Notes: generated from the letters alone by a model not told the origin. Positions 1 to 8,901 are shown, counted from the stretch's first letter. The stretch: DNA of 50,032 bases from Gammaproteobacteria bacterium (GCA_003331625.1 QOPF01000009.1:1-50032), one strand, 5' to 3'. Numbers and translations: made by a program.

Positions 1-385
1 GACGTTAATTTTTTAAAAGTTCGTTTTAAAAATTAATTTCTTAAAAGTAAGTAACATTCTTAAAATCGAGAGCATTATACAACTTAAAAAAAGCCTCAAA
101 ATCACGTAAAAATGGCAAAAAAGACAATTTTTGCACTTTTTTTGAAAATTTTATGTTTCAAAATTTTACAGACTCTCGAAATTGAGGAAAGTATATTGCT
201 TATTGGGTTTTTTACTAGATAGAAAGACTATTTTTTTGTTAATTTGAGCGAAAAATTATAAGTTTTTTCGAAAAGGTTATAAAAAATTATTTTTTAATTA
301 CTTTTTATAGAAATTTAAAAACCTATTTTAATTTTCTTCGAGTAACTTTTTTGTTCTAATAAAGAAAACCTAGAGGACTATAAAA
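1..385. other. Non-coding AT-rich region at left edge
   Basis: I find no convincing coding frame and no tRNA- or rRNA-like sequence. The stretch is dominated by A and T runs. A 7-base inverted match (TCGAGAG at 66-72, CTCTCGA at 173-179) lies 100 bases apart and is probably chance. A leftward promoter-like motif sits at 74-79 (listed separately). The right end supplies the ribosome site of the next gene (AGAGGA at 372-377). Confidence 0.6.
66..100 (-). promoter_or_regulatory. Candidate leftward promoter with a stable-RNA-like discriminator
   Basis: On the minus strand a perfect TATAAT (plus-strand ATTATA at 74-79) is followed directly by GCTCTCG, a GC-rich stretch in otherwise very AT-rich DNA, and is preceded by long A/T tracts like an UP element. 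The -35 is unclear: TTGAGG is only 14 bases upstream and TTTTGA at 16 bases matches poorly. If real it would drive a gene or RNA lying left of the window. This is motif reading only. Confidence 0.3.
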
Positions 386-1393
386 ATGAGACAGATGAAA
401 CTTTCGAAACCTGGTGGATTGGATAAATTTTCTTTACAAGAGATAGACATTCCCAAAGTCAAAGATAATGAAATCTTAATTAAAGTTAATTCAAGCAGCC
501 TTAACTATCATGATTTAATGTGTGCCTTAGGATTAATACCAACCGATGATGGACGTGTGTTGCTTGGTGATGCTGCTGGTGAAGTAGTCGAAATTGGAGA
601 AGCAGTAAGAAATTGGCAAGTTGGTGACAAAGTTATTAGTGCTTGTTTTCCAAATTGGATTGATGGACCTCCGCGTTATGAGTTATTAAGTTTTATTGGA
701 GACAATCAAGATGGTTATGCTACTGAGTATATTGCCATTGATGAGAAAGCGGTCACGAAAATGCCTTCTAAATGGTCTTTGCAAGAGGCAGCTACCCTGC
801 CCTGCGCTGGCTTAACTGCATGGCGTGCTTTAGTTGACGAAGGAAAACTTGAGTCGGGTCAATCGGTTTTAGTTCAAGGCACTGGCGGTGTTTCCATTAT
901 CGCCTTGCAATTTGCAAAAGAAATGGGTGCCAAAGTTATTGCCACAACTTCTTCAGAAGAAAAAGCCGAAAAATTAAAAGTCCTTGGCGCTGATGAAATC
1001 ATTAACTACAAAGAACATCCTAAATGGGGCGAAAAAGTTTTGGAACTCACAAACAATGAAGGTGTAGACCATGTCGTTGAAGTTGGAGGAGGAGAAACTT
1101 TTAGTGAATCGATTAGAGCTGTAAAACTTGGCGGCCATATTGCGTTGATTGGTGTTTTAAGTGGACCTGCCGCAAATGAGTTAGTCTTACCACGAATTTT
1201 CCTTAAACAAGTTAGAACAAGTGGTATTGCCATGGCGAACCATCAATCCCAAAAAGCGATGGTTGACTATCTTGAGAATTCTAAAATCAAACCTGTCATT
1301 AGTGATTCTTTTGATTTATCCGAATTGGCAAGCGCCTTCCAACATCAAATCGATAATAAACATTTTGGGAAAATTTCCATAACTATGGAATAA
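386..1393 (+). CDS. Zinc-independent MDR family NAD(P)-dependent alcohol dehydrogenase / quinone oxidoreductase
   Basis: A 335-residue medium-chain dehydrogenase/reductase. The N-terminal half is the GroES-like catalytic domain (SSLNYHD near residues 37-43). The Rossmann domain begins with VLVQGTGGVS at 161-170, followed by the family's GADEIINY near 201-208. The structural-zinc cysteine cluster of classical alcohol dehydrogenases is absent, which points to the quinone-oxidoreductase side of the family. AGAGGA at 372-377 lies 8 bases before this ATG; Met4 (395) is an alternative start. It reads in the same direction as the nitronate monooxygenase-like gene after a 112-base gap. The substrate cannot be read from sequence. 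A second MDR protein is at 41226-42197. Confidence 0.88.
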   Translation: MRQMKLSKPGGLDKFSLQEIDIPKVKDNEILIKVNSSSLNYHDLMCALGLIPTDDGRVLLGDAAGEVVEIGEAVRNWQVGDKVISACFPNWIDGPPRYELLSFIGDNQDGYATEYIAIDEKAVTKMPSKWSLQEAATLPCAGLTAWRALVDEGKLESGQSVLVQGTGGVSIIALQFAKEMGAKVIATTSSEEKAEKLKVLGADEIINYKEHPKWGEKVLELTNNEGVDHVVEVGGGETFSESIRAVKLGGHIALIGVLSGPAANELVLPRIFLKQVRTSGIAMANHQSQKAMVDYLENSKIKPVISDSFDLSELASAFQHQIDNKHFGKISITME

Positions 1394-1441
1394 AAATTGT
1401 GAATTAGATTTGAAATAATCTTATTGGGCATAAAAATACAG

Positions 1442-1460
1442 CCTTTTGGTAGACAAAAGG
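1442..1460 (+). repeat. Small hairpin between the MDR and nitronate monooxygenase genes
   Basis: CCTTTTG (1442-1448) and CAAAAGG (1454-1460) form a perfect 7-bp stem with a 5-base loop. Flanking AGCC (1440-1443) and GGCT (1468-1471) could pair outside it. No T-run follows, so a classic intrinsic terminator is not supported. It could be an attenuated end for the first gene, an mRNA-stability element, or chance. Confidence 0.3.
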
Positions 1461-1505
1461 TCTTTCGGGCTTTAAATTAAGCTTTTCAACTTATAGGAAG
1501 AGAAA

Positions 1506-2483
1506 ATGATTAAAACAAAAATTACAGAACTTTTTGATATAGAACATCCAGTTATTCAAGGTGGAATGCATTATGTTGGCTTTGCTGAAATGGCAGCAGC
1601 AGTTGCTAATGCTGGAGGACTTGGAATTATTACGGGACTGACTCAAAAAAGCCCAGAAGATCTTGCCAAAGAAATTGCAAAATGTCATGAAATGACAGAT
1701 AAACCTTTTGGCGTGAACTTAACTTTTTTACCTGGTTTTCAAGAACCGGATTATCCTGGATATATAAAAGCAATAGTGGAAGGTGGGATTAAAATAGTAG
1801 AGACAGCTGGAAGAAGTCCTGAAGCTTACATGCCGGACCTCAAAGGCGCAGGCATTAAAGTGATACATAAATGCACGTCTGTAAGACACTCTTTGAAAGC
1901 AGAAAAAATTGGTTGTGATGCTGTTAGTGTTGATGGCTTTGAATGTGGTGGCCATCCTGGTGAAGATGATATTCCAAACATGATTCTTCTTCCAAGAGCT
2001 GCCGAGGAACTTTCAATTCCTTTTGTTGCATCCGGTGGAATGGGTAATGGTCAACAACTTGCTGCAGCACTTTCTATGGGAGCTGATGGAATTAACATGG
2101 GAACAAGATTCATTGCTACTAAAGAAGCGCCTGTTCATCAAAATGTTAAAGAGGCTCTTGTTGCAGCTTCAGAATTAGATACTAAACTCATTATGAGACC
2201 TTTAAGAAATACTGAGAGAGTTTTAGCAAATGATGCTGTTAATAAAATCTTAGAAAAAGAAAAAGCCTTAGGTGATGAAATTCAAATTACCGATATCATG
2301 GATGAAGTTGCTGGGGTATATCCCAAAATTATGCAAGAAGGAACAATGGATGCTGGAGCATGGAGTTGTGGAATGGTGGCAGGATTAATTCATGACATTC
2401 CAACTTGCAAGGAATTAGTTGAAAGAATTGTTTCTGATGCTGAGGAAATAATTAAAAGCAGACTTTCCAAGTTTGTAGCCTAA
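1506..2483 (+). CDS. Nitronate monooxygenase family (2-nitropropane dioxygenase-like) FMN protein
   Basis: A 325-residue TIM-barrel flavoprotein. It opens with the family signature HPVIQGGM (14-21), and FGVNLTFLP near 68-76 is the second conserved strand. GGHPGED at 148-154 carries the histidine (H150) used as catalytic base in nitronate monooxygenases, and GADGINMGTRF near 193-203 is the FMN phosphate-binding region. Length is normal for the family. AGGAAGAG lies just before the ATG. Known members oxidise alkyl nitronates; several relatives act as enoyl reductases, so the exact substrate is open. It ends 47 bases from a convergent gene, with a stem-loop between. Confidence 0.87.
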   Translation: MIKTKITELFDIEHPVIQGGMHYVGFAEMAAAVANAGGLGIITGLTQKSPEDLAKEIAKCHEMTDKPFGVNLTFLPGFQEPDYPGYIKAIVEGGIKIVETAGRSPEAYMPDLKGAGIKVIHKCTSVRHSLKAEKIGCDAVSVDGFECGGHPGEDDIPNMILLPRAAEELSIPFVASGGMGNGQQLAAALSMGADGINMGTRFIATKEAPVHQNVKEALVAASELDTKLIMRPLRNTERVLANDAVNKILEKEKALGDEIQITDIMDEVAGVYPKIMQEGTMDAGAWSCGMVAGLIHDIPTCKELVERIVSDAEEIIKSRLSKFVA

Positions 2484-2493
2484 ATTGAGATAT

Positions 2494-2518
2494 CTCAGGG
2501 TGCTAATGGCGCTCTGAG
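2494..2518. terminator. Stem-loop between convergent genes, possible bidirectional terminator
   Basis: CTCAGGGTGC (2494-2503) pairs with GCGCTCTGAG (2509-2518) as a 10-bp stem with two G-U wobbles and loop TAATG. It fills the 47-base gap between two convergent stop codons. It lacks the strong T-run seen at the other three terminators in this window, so termination is an inference from position. Confidence 0.45.
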
Positions 2519-2530
2519 AATCTTGCTAAC

Positions 2531-3391
2531 TTAAGAAATCGCAGAGATGTAATCGGGCCCTATCCCGCAGCACCCTCCAACAATTTCTGCTCCAATTTCC
2601 TCCCAAACATTTTTATATTGAACAAATTGTTCAACAGTTAGATTTCTGGGATCAACCTCTACTTTGTTATCCAAAGTCCAATCATATGGAACGCCAAAAA
2701 CGTTCGGATAAGCTCCAATGGGTTTATCAGTTAATTTTTTCAAAGTCTTTAATCCTTCAGTAATGGCTTCGGGATCAGTGCAGTTAAAAAGATAGGCGTC
2801 GGGATTAAATTTTTCTGCAAAATTGAATGCTTCTTCGATACTTTCACCACTTCTTAACCTGCAATTTTTATCTTCCAGTAAAGTCCAAGAAAGCCAAATT
2901 TTTTTATCTGCTAATGCTGTATTTTTTATAGCATTCAAGACGTGGGAAGATTCGTTGATTGAAGAGATAGTTTCACAAATAAAAAAATCTACAAAAGGAT
3001 TTAAAAGGGTAATCATTTTTTCATAAATTGGAATTGCAATATCTTTATTGGGAACTAGGTCTGGCCTATAGCTTTCATCTAATGGAGGCAATCCTCCAGC
3101 AACAAGAATATTTTTCTTAAGATTTGAATTTGAAACTTCCCTGGCTATAGAACCTGCTTTTATTATTAAATCTTCCATTAAATGAGACGCGTTTTGCTTC
3201 GAAAGATAACTGGGAATAGTTGAATAAGTATTTGTAGTTATAACTTTGGCTCCGGCATTTATATAGTCTTGATGAACTTCCTCAACTAAGTTTGGAGAAT
3301 CCAACAAAAATTGAGCTGACCACAAGCCAGCTGAAGATATATTTGTTCTTTTGAGCAATTCATTGCCCATGCCGCCGTCAAGAATTATCAA
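2531..3391 (-). CDS. Homocysteine S-methyltransferase family protein
   Basis: A 286-residue barrel starting MIILDGGMGNEL, the usual opening of this family. The three zinc-ligand cysteines are present: C204 in LFNCTDPEAI, and C274/C275 in GGCCG at 272-276. TNTYST near 53-58 is the conserved early strand. Family members transfer a methyl group from S-methylmethionine, betaine or a similar donor to homocysteine, or to selenocysteine. The cobalamin-binding part of MetH is absent, so this is a stand-alone methyltransferase of MmuM/BHMT type; the donor is unknown. Its start overlaps the upstream TPR gene's stop by 14 bases, so translational coupling is likely. Confidence 0.85.
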   Translation of the reverse strand: MIILDGGMGNELLKRTNISSAGLWSAQFLLDSPNLVEEVHQDYINAGAKVITTNTYSTIPSYLSKQNASHLMEDLIIKAGSIAREVSNSNLKKNILVAGGLPPLDESYRPDLVPNKDIAIPIYEKMITLLNPFVDFFICETISSINESSHVLNAIKNTALADKKIWLSWTLLEDKNCRLRSGESIEEAFNFAEKFNPDAYLFNCTDPEAITEGLKTLKKLTDKPIGAYPNVFGVPYDWTLDNKVEVDPRNLTVEQFVQYKNVWEEIGAEIVGGCCGIGPDYISAIS

Positions 3392-3839
3392 AGGTTTTTT
3401 CTGCTTCTTTATTTATATAAAGTTTTAATTGTTCTAACTCATCACAAGAGGTAGGACAAAGTTCTTTGAGCTTATTTAAATTAACTTGGGCTAAACCAGA
3501 TCTATCTGTTTCAACAAATAACTCTCCTTGGTATTCCAAAGCTATCTTGTTTTCAGGATCTAATTTCAAAGCTTTTTCATAGTTAGCTTCTGCCTTTCGG
3601 AAATTTTTAAGCTTTCTTTGAGCAAAGGCATAAAGCGTCCAGCCGTCAGAATCTTTGGGTTTTGCTTTTGTGTACTTATTTAAAACTCGTAAAGCTTTTC
3701 GATATTCTTCTTTTTTTAAAAAAGTTGTAGCTTCTTCATAAAGCTTAGATGAATCTACTTTCTTATCATATTTAGCAGAATAGATTGCAGACGATAAAAC
3801 TAAAATTACTAAAAAACTGAATATCCTAAAAAATTTCAT
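3378..3839 (-). CDS. Exported tetratricopeptide-repeat protein
   Basis: A 153-residue protein with an N-terminal hydrophobic signal (about 1-22) followed by lysine-rich helices. At least two TPR units are visible at roughly 33-66 and 68-101; the second carries the typical small and aromatic pattern A.A..NYEKAL..DPEN. Two cysteines (CPTSC) lie near the C-terminus and could form a disulfide in the periplasm. TPR proteins mediate protein-protein contact; no partner is evident. It overlaps both neighbours by 14 bases within a four-gene leftward operon (OYE, DUF1330, TPR, methyltransferase). Confidence 0.75.
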   Translation of the reverse strand: MKFFRIFSFLVILVLSSAIYSAKYDKKVDSSKLYEEATTFLKKEEYRKALRVLNKYTKAKPKDSDGWTLYAFAQRKLKNFRKAEANYEKALKLDPENKIALEYQGELFVETDRSGLAQVNLNKLKELCPTSCDELEQLKLYINKEAEKTFDNS

Positions 3840-4251
3840 TTGTACCCATTAAATCTGTTTCAATATTTAATTGACCTGCTAAACCAGCTACTCGATGTTG
3901 AGCGCTTTTTATATAGTCTGGATCTGAAATCATTTTTAGCATTGCTTTTCTATTTGGATACATAGCTATTGCAACTTGGTCCCATAGATCTTCAACTTCA
4001 CCCAACATAAGCCTTGTTACTTCGGCGCCAAATATTCCTTTTCCACCTACTTTTTCTAAATGTCCCTGTACTTCTTTACCATAAATTGCATAGGCCTCTT
4101 TCCCACTTAGATTTGTTTCACGCTTATCTGGATACTCAGCTTGGTCTTTAAATTTTAATAAATTCACCATAAAAATTGGTTTGTCGTGACCTTCTTCTAG
4201 GAACTCTTCCATTTGTTTTTCATTTGGCATAACTGCGTTTTCAACTTTCAT
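3826..4251 (-). CDS. DUF1330-like dimeric alpha/beta-barrel protein
   Basis: A 141-residue protein with FMVNLLKFKDQAEYP near 27-41, GKEAYAIYG near 50-58 and VAIAMYPNRKAML near 93-105. This pattern is typical of DUF1330/NIPSNAP-like ferredoxin-fold proteins, in which a conserved N-L-L-K-F strand and an M-Y-P-[ND] strand surround the pocket. There is no signal peptide, so it is cytoplasmic. Function is not established for the family; dimeric alpha/beta barrels often bind or degrade small aromatic or polyketide molecules. It lies 19 bases after the Old Yellow Enzyme gene, and a joint role in small-molecule turnover is an inference. Confidence 0.7.
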   Translation of the reverse strand: MKVENAVMPNEKQMEEFLEEGHDKPIFMVNLLKFKDQAEYPDKRETNLSGKEAYAIYGKEVQGHLEKVGGKGIFGAEVTRLMLGEVEDLWDQVAIAMYPNRKAMLKMISDPDYIKSAQHRVAGLAGQLNIETDLMGTNEIF

Positions 4252-4270
4252 TTTCTTTCTCCATTTAAAT

Positions 4271-5569
4271 TTAATTTTTTTTATATTCTAGAATAGCAGT
4301 TTGATCCTCTTTGGCATCATTTCGAAAAGCTTTAAAAGGTTTTAAAGCTAAGTCTGGCATTTTTCCTGAACTCATTTTTTTAATTTGTTGATAAAACCAA
4401 GCTTGTGCGCTGAAAGCATTTATAGCCTGGATAAGCCTAAATGGACTTGATGGTGATAATAACCAAGGACCAATCGATAAAGTTTTCTCAAATTTGGGAA
4501 GCTGATTTATTTCACCATTAAGAAGTTCTTTTATTGCGTAAGGATTTGCACACAAAGGTCTTCCAACACCAACTATCTGACAAGCTCCATCGCCTAATGC
4601 AGCCTCCATGCCTTCTTTTGTTCTAAATCCTCCTGTAACCATAAGAGGTATATCAACAGCTTCAGCTATTTTTTCAGCATAAGATAAAAAATATGCTTCT
4701 CTTGCTACAGTGCTCTCTCTTCTATTTTCGCTTCTTTCTGGGTTTATACTTACTTTGTCCAATCCCAATAATCTTGGCTGTTCATAAGTTCCTCCAGAAA
4801 TCTCTAAATTATCAATTCCAGAATTACTCAATATTTTTGCAACCTCAATAGAATCTTCGGAGCTAAAGCCTCCTTTCTGAAAATCTGCTGAGTTCATTTT
4901 TACTGAAATTGCAAAATCAGATCCTACTTCTTCCCGACATCTTTTAATTATTTCCAAATGAATACGCGTACGATTTTCTATTGTTCCTCCCCAAGCATCT
5001 GTTCTTTGATTTATATCTGGAGAAAGAAATTGAGATAATAAATATCCATGCGCTGAGTGAAGTTGAATTCCGTCAAACCCCGATTCTCTGGCTACTTTTG
5101 CCGTAAAAACAAATCTTCTTATAACGTCTTGAATGTCTTCTTCGGTCATAGGAACAGGCTTGCCATATTTTCTTCCTGGAATTTTTAGTTGCACAGAAGA
5201 AGGAGACATTGGACTCATATTTATTTCTCCAGGAGTCTGCCTGCCGGCATGAGAAATTTGCATCCAAACTTTGCTTCCTTCGGCTTTTGAAACCTCAGCC
5301 CATTTTTTTAGCATTGGTAGTTGTTCTTGGTATGAATTTTCTTCGATGGCTATATTTGCTGGTCCCTCTAAGTTTTCTCTATGGACTTGAACATTTCCTG
5401 TTAAAAGTATTCCTATGTCGCCTGCGCCCCATTTTCTATAAAGTTCAATATGTTTTTCATTGGTAAAGTTGTTTCCTAATGCAATCCTTTCAGTCATAGC
5501 AGCCTTACAAACTCTATTTTTAATAATTTGCCCACAAGGCAATGTCAAAGAATCAGTTATTTTTGTCAT
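4271..5569 (-). CDS. Old Yellow Enzyme family NADH:flavin oxidoreductase
   Basis: A 432-residue FMN barrel. Q.SHAGRQ at 104-111 is the conserved strand 3. HSAHGYLLSQFLSP (171-184) carries the H-x-x-H pair that binds substrate carbonyl or nitro groups (H171, H174), followed by NQRTD.WGG.ENR, the family signature. MVTGGFR and GVGRP further on form the FMN phosphate site. It lacks the iron-sulfur and FAD domains of 2,4-dienoyl-CoA reductase, so it is a single-domain type. It is about 60-70 residues longer than classic members because of a basic C-terminal tail of unknown role. It heads a leftward operon and diverges from the MBL gene at 5666. Confidence 0.88.
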   Translation of the reverse strand: MTKITDSLTLPCGQIIKNRVCKAAMTERIALGNNFTNEKHIELYRKWGAGDIGILLTGNVQVHRENLEGPANIAIEENSYQEQLPMLKKWAEVSKAEGSKVWMQISHAGRQTPGEINMSPMSPSSVQLKIPGRKYGKPVPMTEEDIQDVIRRFVFTAKVARESGFDGIQLHSAHGYLLSQFLSPDINQRTDAWGGTIENRTRIHLEIIKRCREEVGSDFAISVKMNSADFQKGGFSSEDSIEVAKILSNSGIDNLEISGGTYEQPRLLGLDKVSINPERSENRRESTVAREAYFLSYAEKIAEAVDIPLMVTGGFRTKEGMEAALGDGACQIVGVGRPLCANPYAIKELLNGEINQLPKFEKTLSIGPWLLSPSSPFRLIQAINAFSAQAWFYQQIKKMSSGKMPDLALKPFKAFRNDAKEDQTAILEYKKN

Positions 5570-5597
5570 CGAAACTTTTTTAAAAAATTAAAGGAAC

Positions 5598-5639
5598 ATA
5601 CTAAATTTTTTTATATTAAAAAAAAATTTTTTTTAGTAT
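5598..5639. repeat. AT-rich inverted repeat in a divergent intergenic region
   Basis: ATACTAAA (5598-5605) and TTTAGTAT (5632-5639) are a perfect 8-base inverted pair enclosing T and A tracts that can pair as an inner stem. It sits between the divergent Old Yellow Enzyme and MBL genes, where an operator would be expected. In DNA this AT-rich it could also be chance. Confidence 0.35.
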
Positions 5640-5665
5640 ATTTATATCTATATTCTAAAAAAAAG

Positions 5666-6724
5666 ATGAAATTTTGGAAAGCAATTTTAGTAGTTGTAAT
5701 TATAGGTTCGGGACTTTATTTCTCATTACGTATCCCGTTCGTTCAAGATTTGGTCATAAAGACTGCCGTTTCAAATTTAGCTACAGCCGATAGTCCATTC
5801 CCTGAAGAAGATGCGCTTAGTGCTCTGATATGTGGATCAAGATCGCCTTTACCGTCTCCAGGAAGAGCGCAAACTTGTGTGGCTGTTAAAGCAGGAGAGG
5901 ATATTTTTATCGTTGATATAGGTGATGGTGGTAATGTTAACTTGGGAAAATATGGTGTCCCAACAAATCAAATTAAAGCAGTGTTATTCACCCACTTGCA
6001 CTCAGATCATATTTCAGACTTAGCCGATCTTCATTTGGCAACTTGGCTGCCAGGTCGTCCAAAAGCACTTCCTGTCTATGGGCCTGAAGGCACAGACATC
6101 GTAACCGAAGGCTTCGAAATGGCATATAAATTGGACTATGGATTTAGAAATGAACATCATGGTGAGGCTCTTGCACCAATTAAGTCTGTCGGTTTCGAGA
6201 CAACCATTGTAGATTTAAACAACCCAATCATTTACAACGAAAACGGCTTAAAAATAACGGCATTTAAAGTAACCCATGAACCGATTGAGCCTGCCTTGGG
6301 TTATCGTTTTGATTACAAAGGAAGATCTTTAGTCATAACAGGAGATTCTTCTTACGATGAAAATATAGCTCTTAATTCTAAAAATGCTGATGTTTTAATT
6401 GCTGAGGCTCAGGCAAATCACATTATTAACATAATGCAAAAGGCATTATTAGACCGAGACCCAAATCAACCCTTAGTAAAAGTGCTTGAAGACATCAAGA
6501 CCTATCACATGACACCCATAGAGGCAGCCAAACTAGCTAACATGGCTAATGTTAAACACCTGATTTTTTATCACCTTACTCCAGCCCCGCGAAACGGGAT
6601 TATGGAAAATGTTTTTGTAAGAGGTGTTGATGAGATTAGAACAGATTGGACTTTATCCAGAGACGGAACTTTCGTTGTCTTGCCTGTTGGTACAGAGCAA
6701 ATAAACCTCTCGGATTTAAATTAG
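5666..6724 (+). CDS. Membrane-anchored metallo-beta-lactamase-fold hydrolase (RNase Z/arylsulfatase-like)
   Basis: I place the start at 5666 (MKFWKAILVV), giving 352 residues. The frame is open back to 5528, but that extension is Lys/Phe/Tyr-rich low-complexity sequence overlapping the divergent gene's start. An N-terminal membrane helix (about 5-22) anchors the enzyme facing the periplasm. The metal motif THLHSDH is complete (H110, H112, D114, H115), and later ligands are plausible in VTGDSSYDE and IFYHLTP. Relatives include RNase Z-like phosphodiesterases and arylsulfatases; export makes a tRNA role unlikely. Substrate unknown. A DUF3604 lipoprotein follows in the same direction after 48 bases. 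Confidence 0.85.
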   Translation: MKFWKAILVVVIIGSGLYFSLRIPFVQDLVIKTAVSNLATADSPFPEEDALSALICGSRSPLPSPGRAQTCVAVKAGEDIFIVDIGDGGNVNLGKYGVPTNQIKAVLFTHLHSDHISDLADLHLATWLPGRPKALPVYGPEGTDIVTEGFEMAYKLDYGFRNEHHGEALAPIKSVGFETTIVDLNNPIIYNENGLKITAFKVTHEPIEPALGYRFDYKGRSLVITGDSSYDENIALNSKNADVLIAEAQANHIINIMQKALLDRDPNQPLVKVLEDIKTYHMTPIEAAKLANMANVKHLIFYHLTPAPRNGIMENVFVRGVDEIRTDWTLSRDGTFVVLPVGTEQINLSDLN

Positions 6725-6772
6725 AAGTTTTCTTGCTATTACTTTAAGATAAATCTTGCTGAGGGGAAAAAT

Positions 6773-8848
6773 ATGAAAAAAATTATCAGTTTATTAATCA
6801 TCGCAATTTTTATTGCGGGTTGCACAGATTCATCTTTAGAAATTAAAGATTTTTCAATTAAAGGTAAAGAGCCTTCTAGTCCCAGCAAAGACTTTAACGA
6901 AGAAAGAAATGCATATTATGGGGACTTACATGTACATACCATGTACTCATTTGATGCATATGTTTTTGGAACTACTGCCTCTCCTGATGATGCGTATCGT
7001 TTTGCAAAAGGAGGAACAATCAAACACGCATTAGGCTTCGATATGGAACTTAGAAGACCTCTAGATTTTTATGGTGTAACTGATCATGGTTTTTATCTCG
7101 GAATGATTAGAGCTTGGGCAGATACTTCTACAGAAATTTCTAAAACAGAAGGTGTAGAAGGTTTTCATAATATAAATCGTCCTGAAAATTTAACAGTAGA
7201 GTCTTCAGCAGAAAGAGCAAACAGCTTTAGAGGAGCTATAGGAGCTATCGTTCAACCTTATCCTTGGTATCACCCAAAGATGATTCAGGCTTACTTATCA
7301 AATCATGTTTCTTTAGCTCTTAAATCTTTCGATGATGACATTCACAAATCAGCCTGGGCTGATATTGCTAGATCAGCCAACGAACATAATGACCCTGGAA
7401 ATTTCACTGCTTTTATTGGCTATGAATACACGACTTCTACAGACGTAGAGAATGGAAATCTTCATAGAAATGTCATTTTTAATTCTTCGAGCGCTCCGGA
7501 AAGACCTTTTTCCAGGATTGACTCTATTAATCCTGAAGACCTTTGGTCTTGGATGGATAAACTTAGGGAAAAAGGTATTGATTCTATTGCCATGCCGCAC
7601 AACAGTAATGGCTCTAATGGTCAAATGTTTGAAATGGAAAAATATAATGGTACGGCTATAAACAAAGAATATGCCGAATTAAGAATGAGAAATGAACCTA
7701 TTGTAGAAATGACTCAGGTTAAAGGAACTAGTGATACTCACCCTTTATTATCGCCCAATGACGAGTGGGCAGATTTTGGAATCATGGATACCAGGGTAGG
7801 AAGTTTTCCAAGAACTTATTCTGCTCCTGCTGGAGGTTATGTAAGAGATGCTTTCTCTAGAGGTTTAGTTCTTGAATGGGAAGATAGAGGAAATCCATAT
7901 AAATTTGGTCTTATTGGTTCTTCCGATACTCATACCGCTGCTAGCTCATTTGATGAATCTAATTATTGGTCAAAAGTTGGAATACTAGATGGTACGCCAG
8001 AAGGAAGAGGCACACTTCCTATCACTGAAGCTCAACAAGAACTATTAGGAAGGCCGAATCCAGAAGATACAGGTCTAGGCCTGGAACTTGTTTCTGGTCC
8101 AGAGGGAAATTATATCGAATCAGGCTTTTCTCAATGGGGAGCAGCCGGACTTGCTGGGGTTTGGGCAGAAGAAAATACTAGAGATTCACTTTTTCAAGCT
8201 ATGAGAAGAAAGGAAACCTTCGCTACTAGTGGAAATAGGATTACGGTTCGTTTTTTTGCAGGCTATCGAATGGATGAACTTGATTTAAATGATGAAAATA
8301 TGATTAAAGAAGCTTATAGGAATGGCGTACCAATGGGGGCTGACCTTGTTTCTAGTGGTGAAAAAGTTCCTAATTTCTTAGTATGGGCTCAACGTGATAA
8401 AAATGGTGCGCCCTTACAAAGAATTCAAATAATCAAAGGGTCAATTGATAAATTTACTGCTCGACCGTCTGAAAAAGTATACGACGTAGCTTGTTCTAAT
8501 GGTCTTAAAGTTAATCCTGAAACTAATCGTTGCCCAGATAATGGAGCTTCTGTAAGCATTGAGACTTGTGAAATTTCAAAAGACGTTGGTTCTGCTGAAA
8601 TAAAAGCTGTTTGGGAAGATCCTGACTTCGATAAAGATGAAAAGGCTTTTTACTATGTTAGAGTTTTAGAAAATCCAAGTTGTCCTTGGAGAATCTGGGA
8701 TGCGATAAAAGCTGGGAAGAAACCAAGACCTGATTTGGCTGAGCCATTTCAAGAAAGAGCTTGGTCTAGTCCGATATGGTATATACCAAACCTTAAAAGT
8801 CCCGGTTCGGCTTTCACCATAGAAAATAATGTTTTAAATAACAATTAA
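6773..8848 (+). CDS. DUF3604 domain lipoprotein (PHP-like)
   Basis: A 691-residue protein with a lipoprotein signal ending IAGC (Cys17), so it is membrane-tethered outside the cytoplasm. The DUF3604 hallmarks are in order: YYGDLHVHT (48-56), GVTDHGFYLG, FIGYEYTT, AMPHNSN, and GSSDTHT. These histidine and aspartate clusters resemble the metal site of PHP-fold phosphoesterases. Length is typical (600-700). DUF3604 proteins are common in marine gammaproteobacteria but have no established substrate; a metal-dependent hydrolase role is inferred from the motif pattern. A ribosome site (GAGGGG) precedes the ATG. Neighbours are an exported MBL hydrolase and an amidase. Confidence 0.88.
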   Translation: MKKIISLLIIAIFIAGCTDSSLEIKDFSIKGKEPSSPSKDFNEERNAYYGDLHVHTMYSFDAYVFGTTASPDDAYRFAKGGTIKHALGFDMELRRPLDFYGVTDHGFYLGMIRAWADTSTEISKTEGVEGFHNINRPENLTVESSAERANSFRGAIGAIVQPYPWYHPKMIQAYLSNHVSLALKSFDDDIHKSAWADIARSANEHNDPGNFTAFIGYEYTTSTDVENGNLHRNVIFNSSSAPERPFSRIDSINPEDLWSWMDKLREKGIDSIAMPHNSNGSNGQMFEMEKYNGTAINKEYAELRMRNEPIVEMTQVKGTSDTHPLLSPNDEWADFGIMDTRVGSFPRTYSAPAGGYVRDAFSRGLVLEWEDRGNPYKFGLIGSSDTHTAASSFDESNYWSKVGILDGTPEGRGTLPITEAQQELLGRPNPEDTGLGLELVSGPEGNYIESGFSQWGAAGLAGVWAEENTRDSLFQAMRRKETFATSGNRITVRFFAGYRMDELDLNDENMIKEAYRNGVPMGADLVSSGEKVPNFLVWAQRDKNGAPLQRIQIIKGSIDKFTARPSEKVYDVACSNGLKVNPETNRCPDNGASVSIETCEISKDVGSAEIKAVWEDPDFDKDEKAFYYVRVLENPSCPWRIWDAIKAGKKPRPDLAEPFQERAWSSPIWYIPNLKSPGSAFTIENNVLNNN

Positions 8849-8901
8849 ACATTAAGATTAGTGACAAGTTAAAATATTTAAGAATCTGCTAAGTAGAAAA
8901 A

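Noticed and set aside
5528-5665. Earlier start for the MBL hydrolase
   Set aside because: The 46 extra residues are low-complexity Lys/Phe/Tyr-rich and overlap the divergent gene's start; a normal membrane-anchor start exists at 5666.
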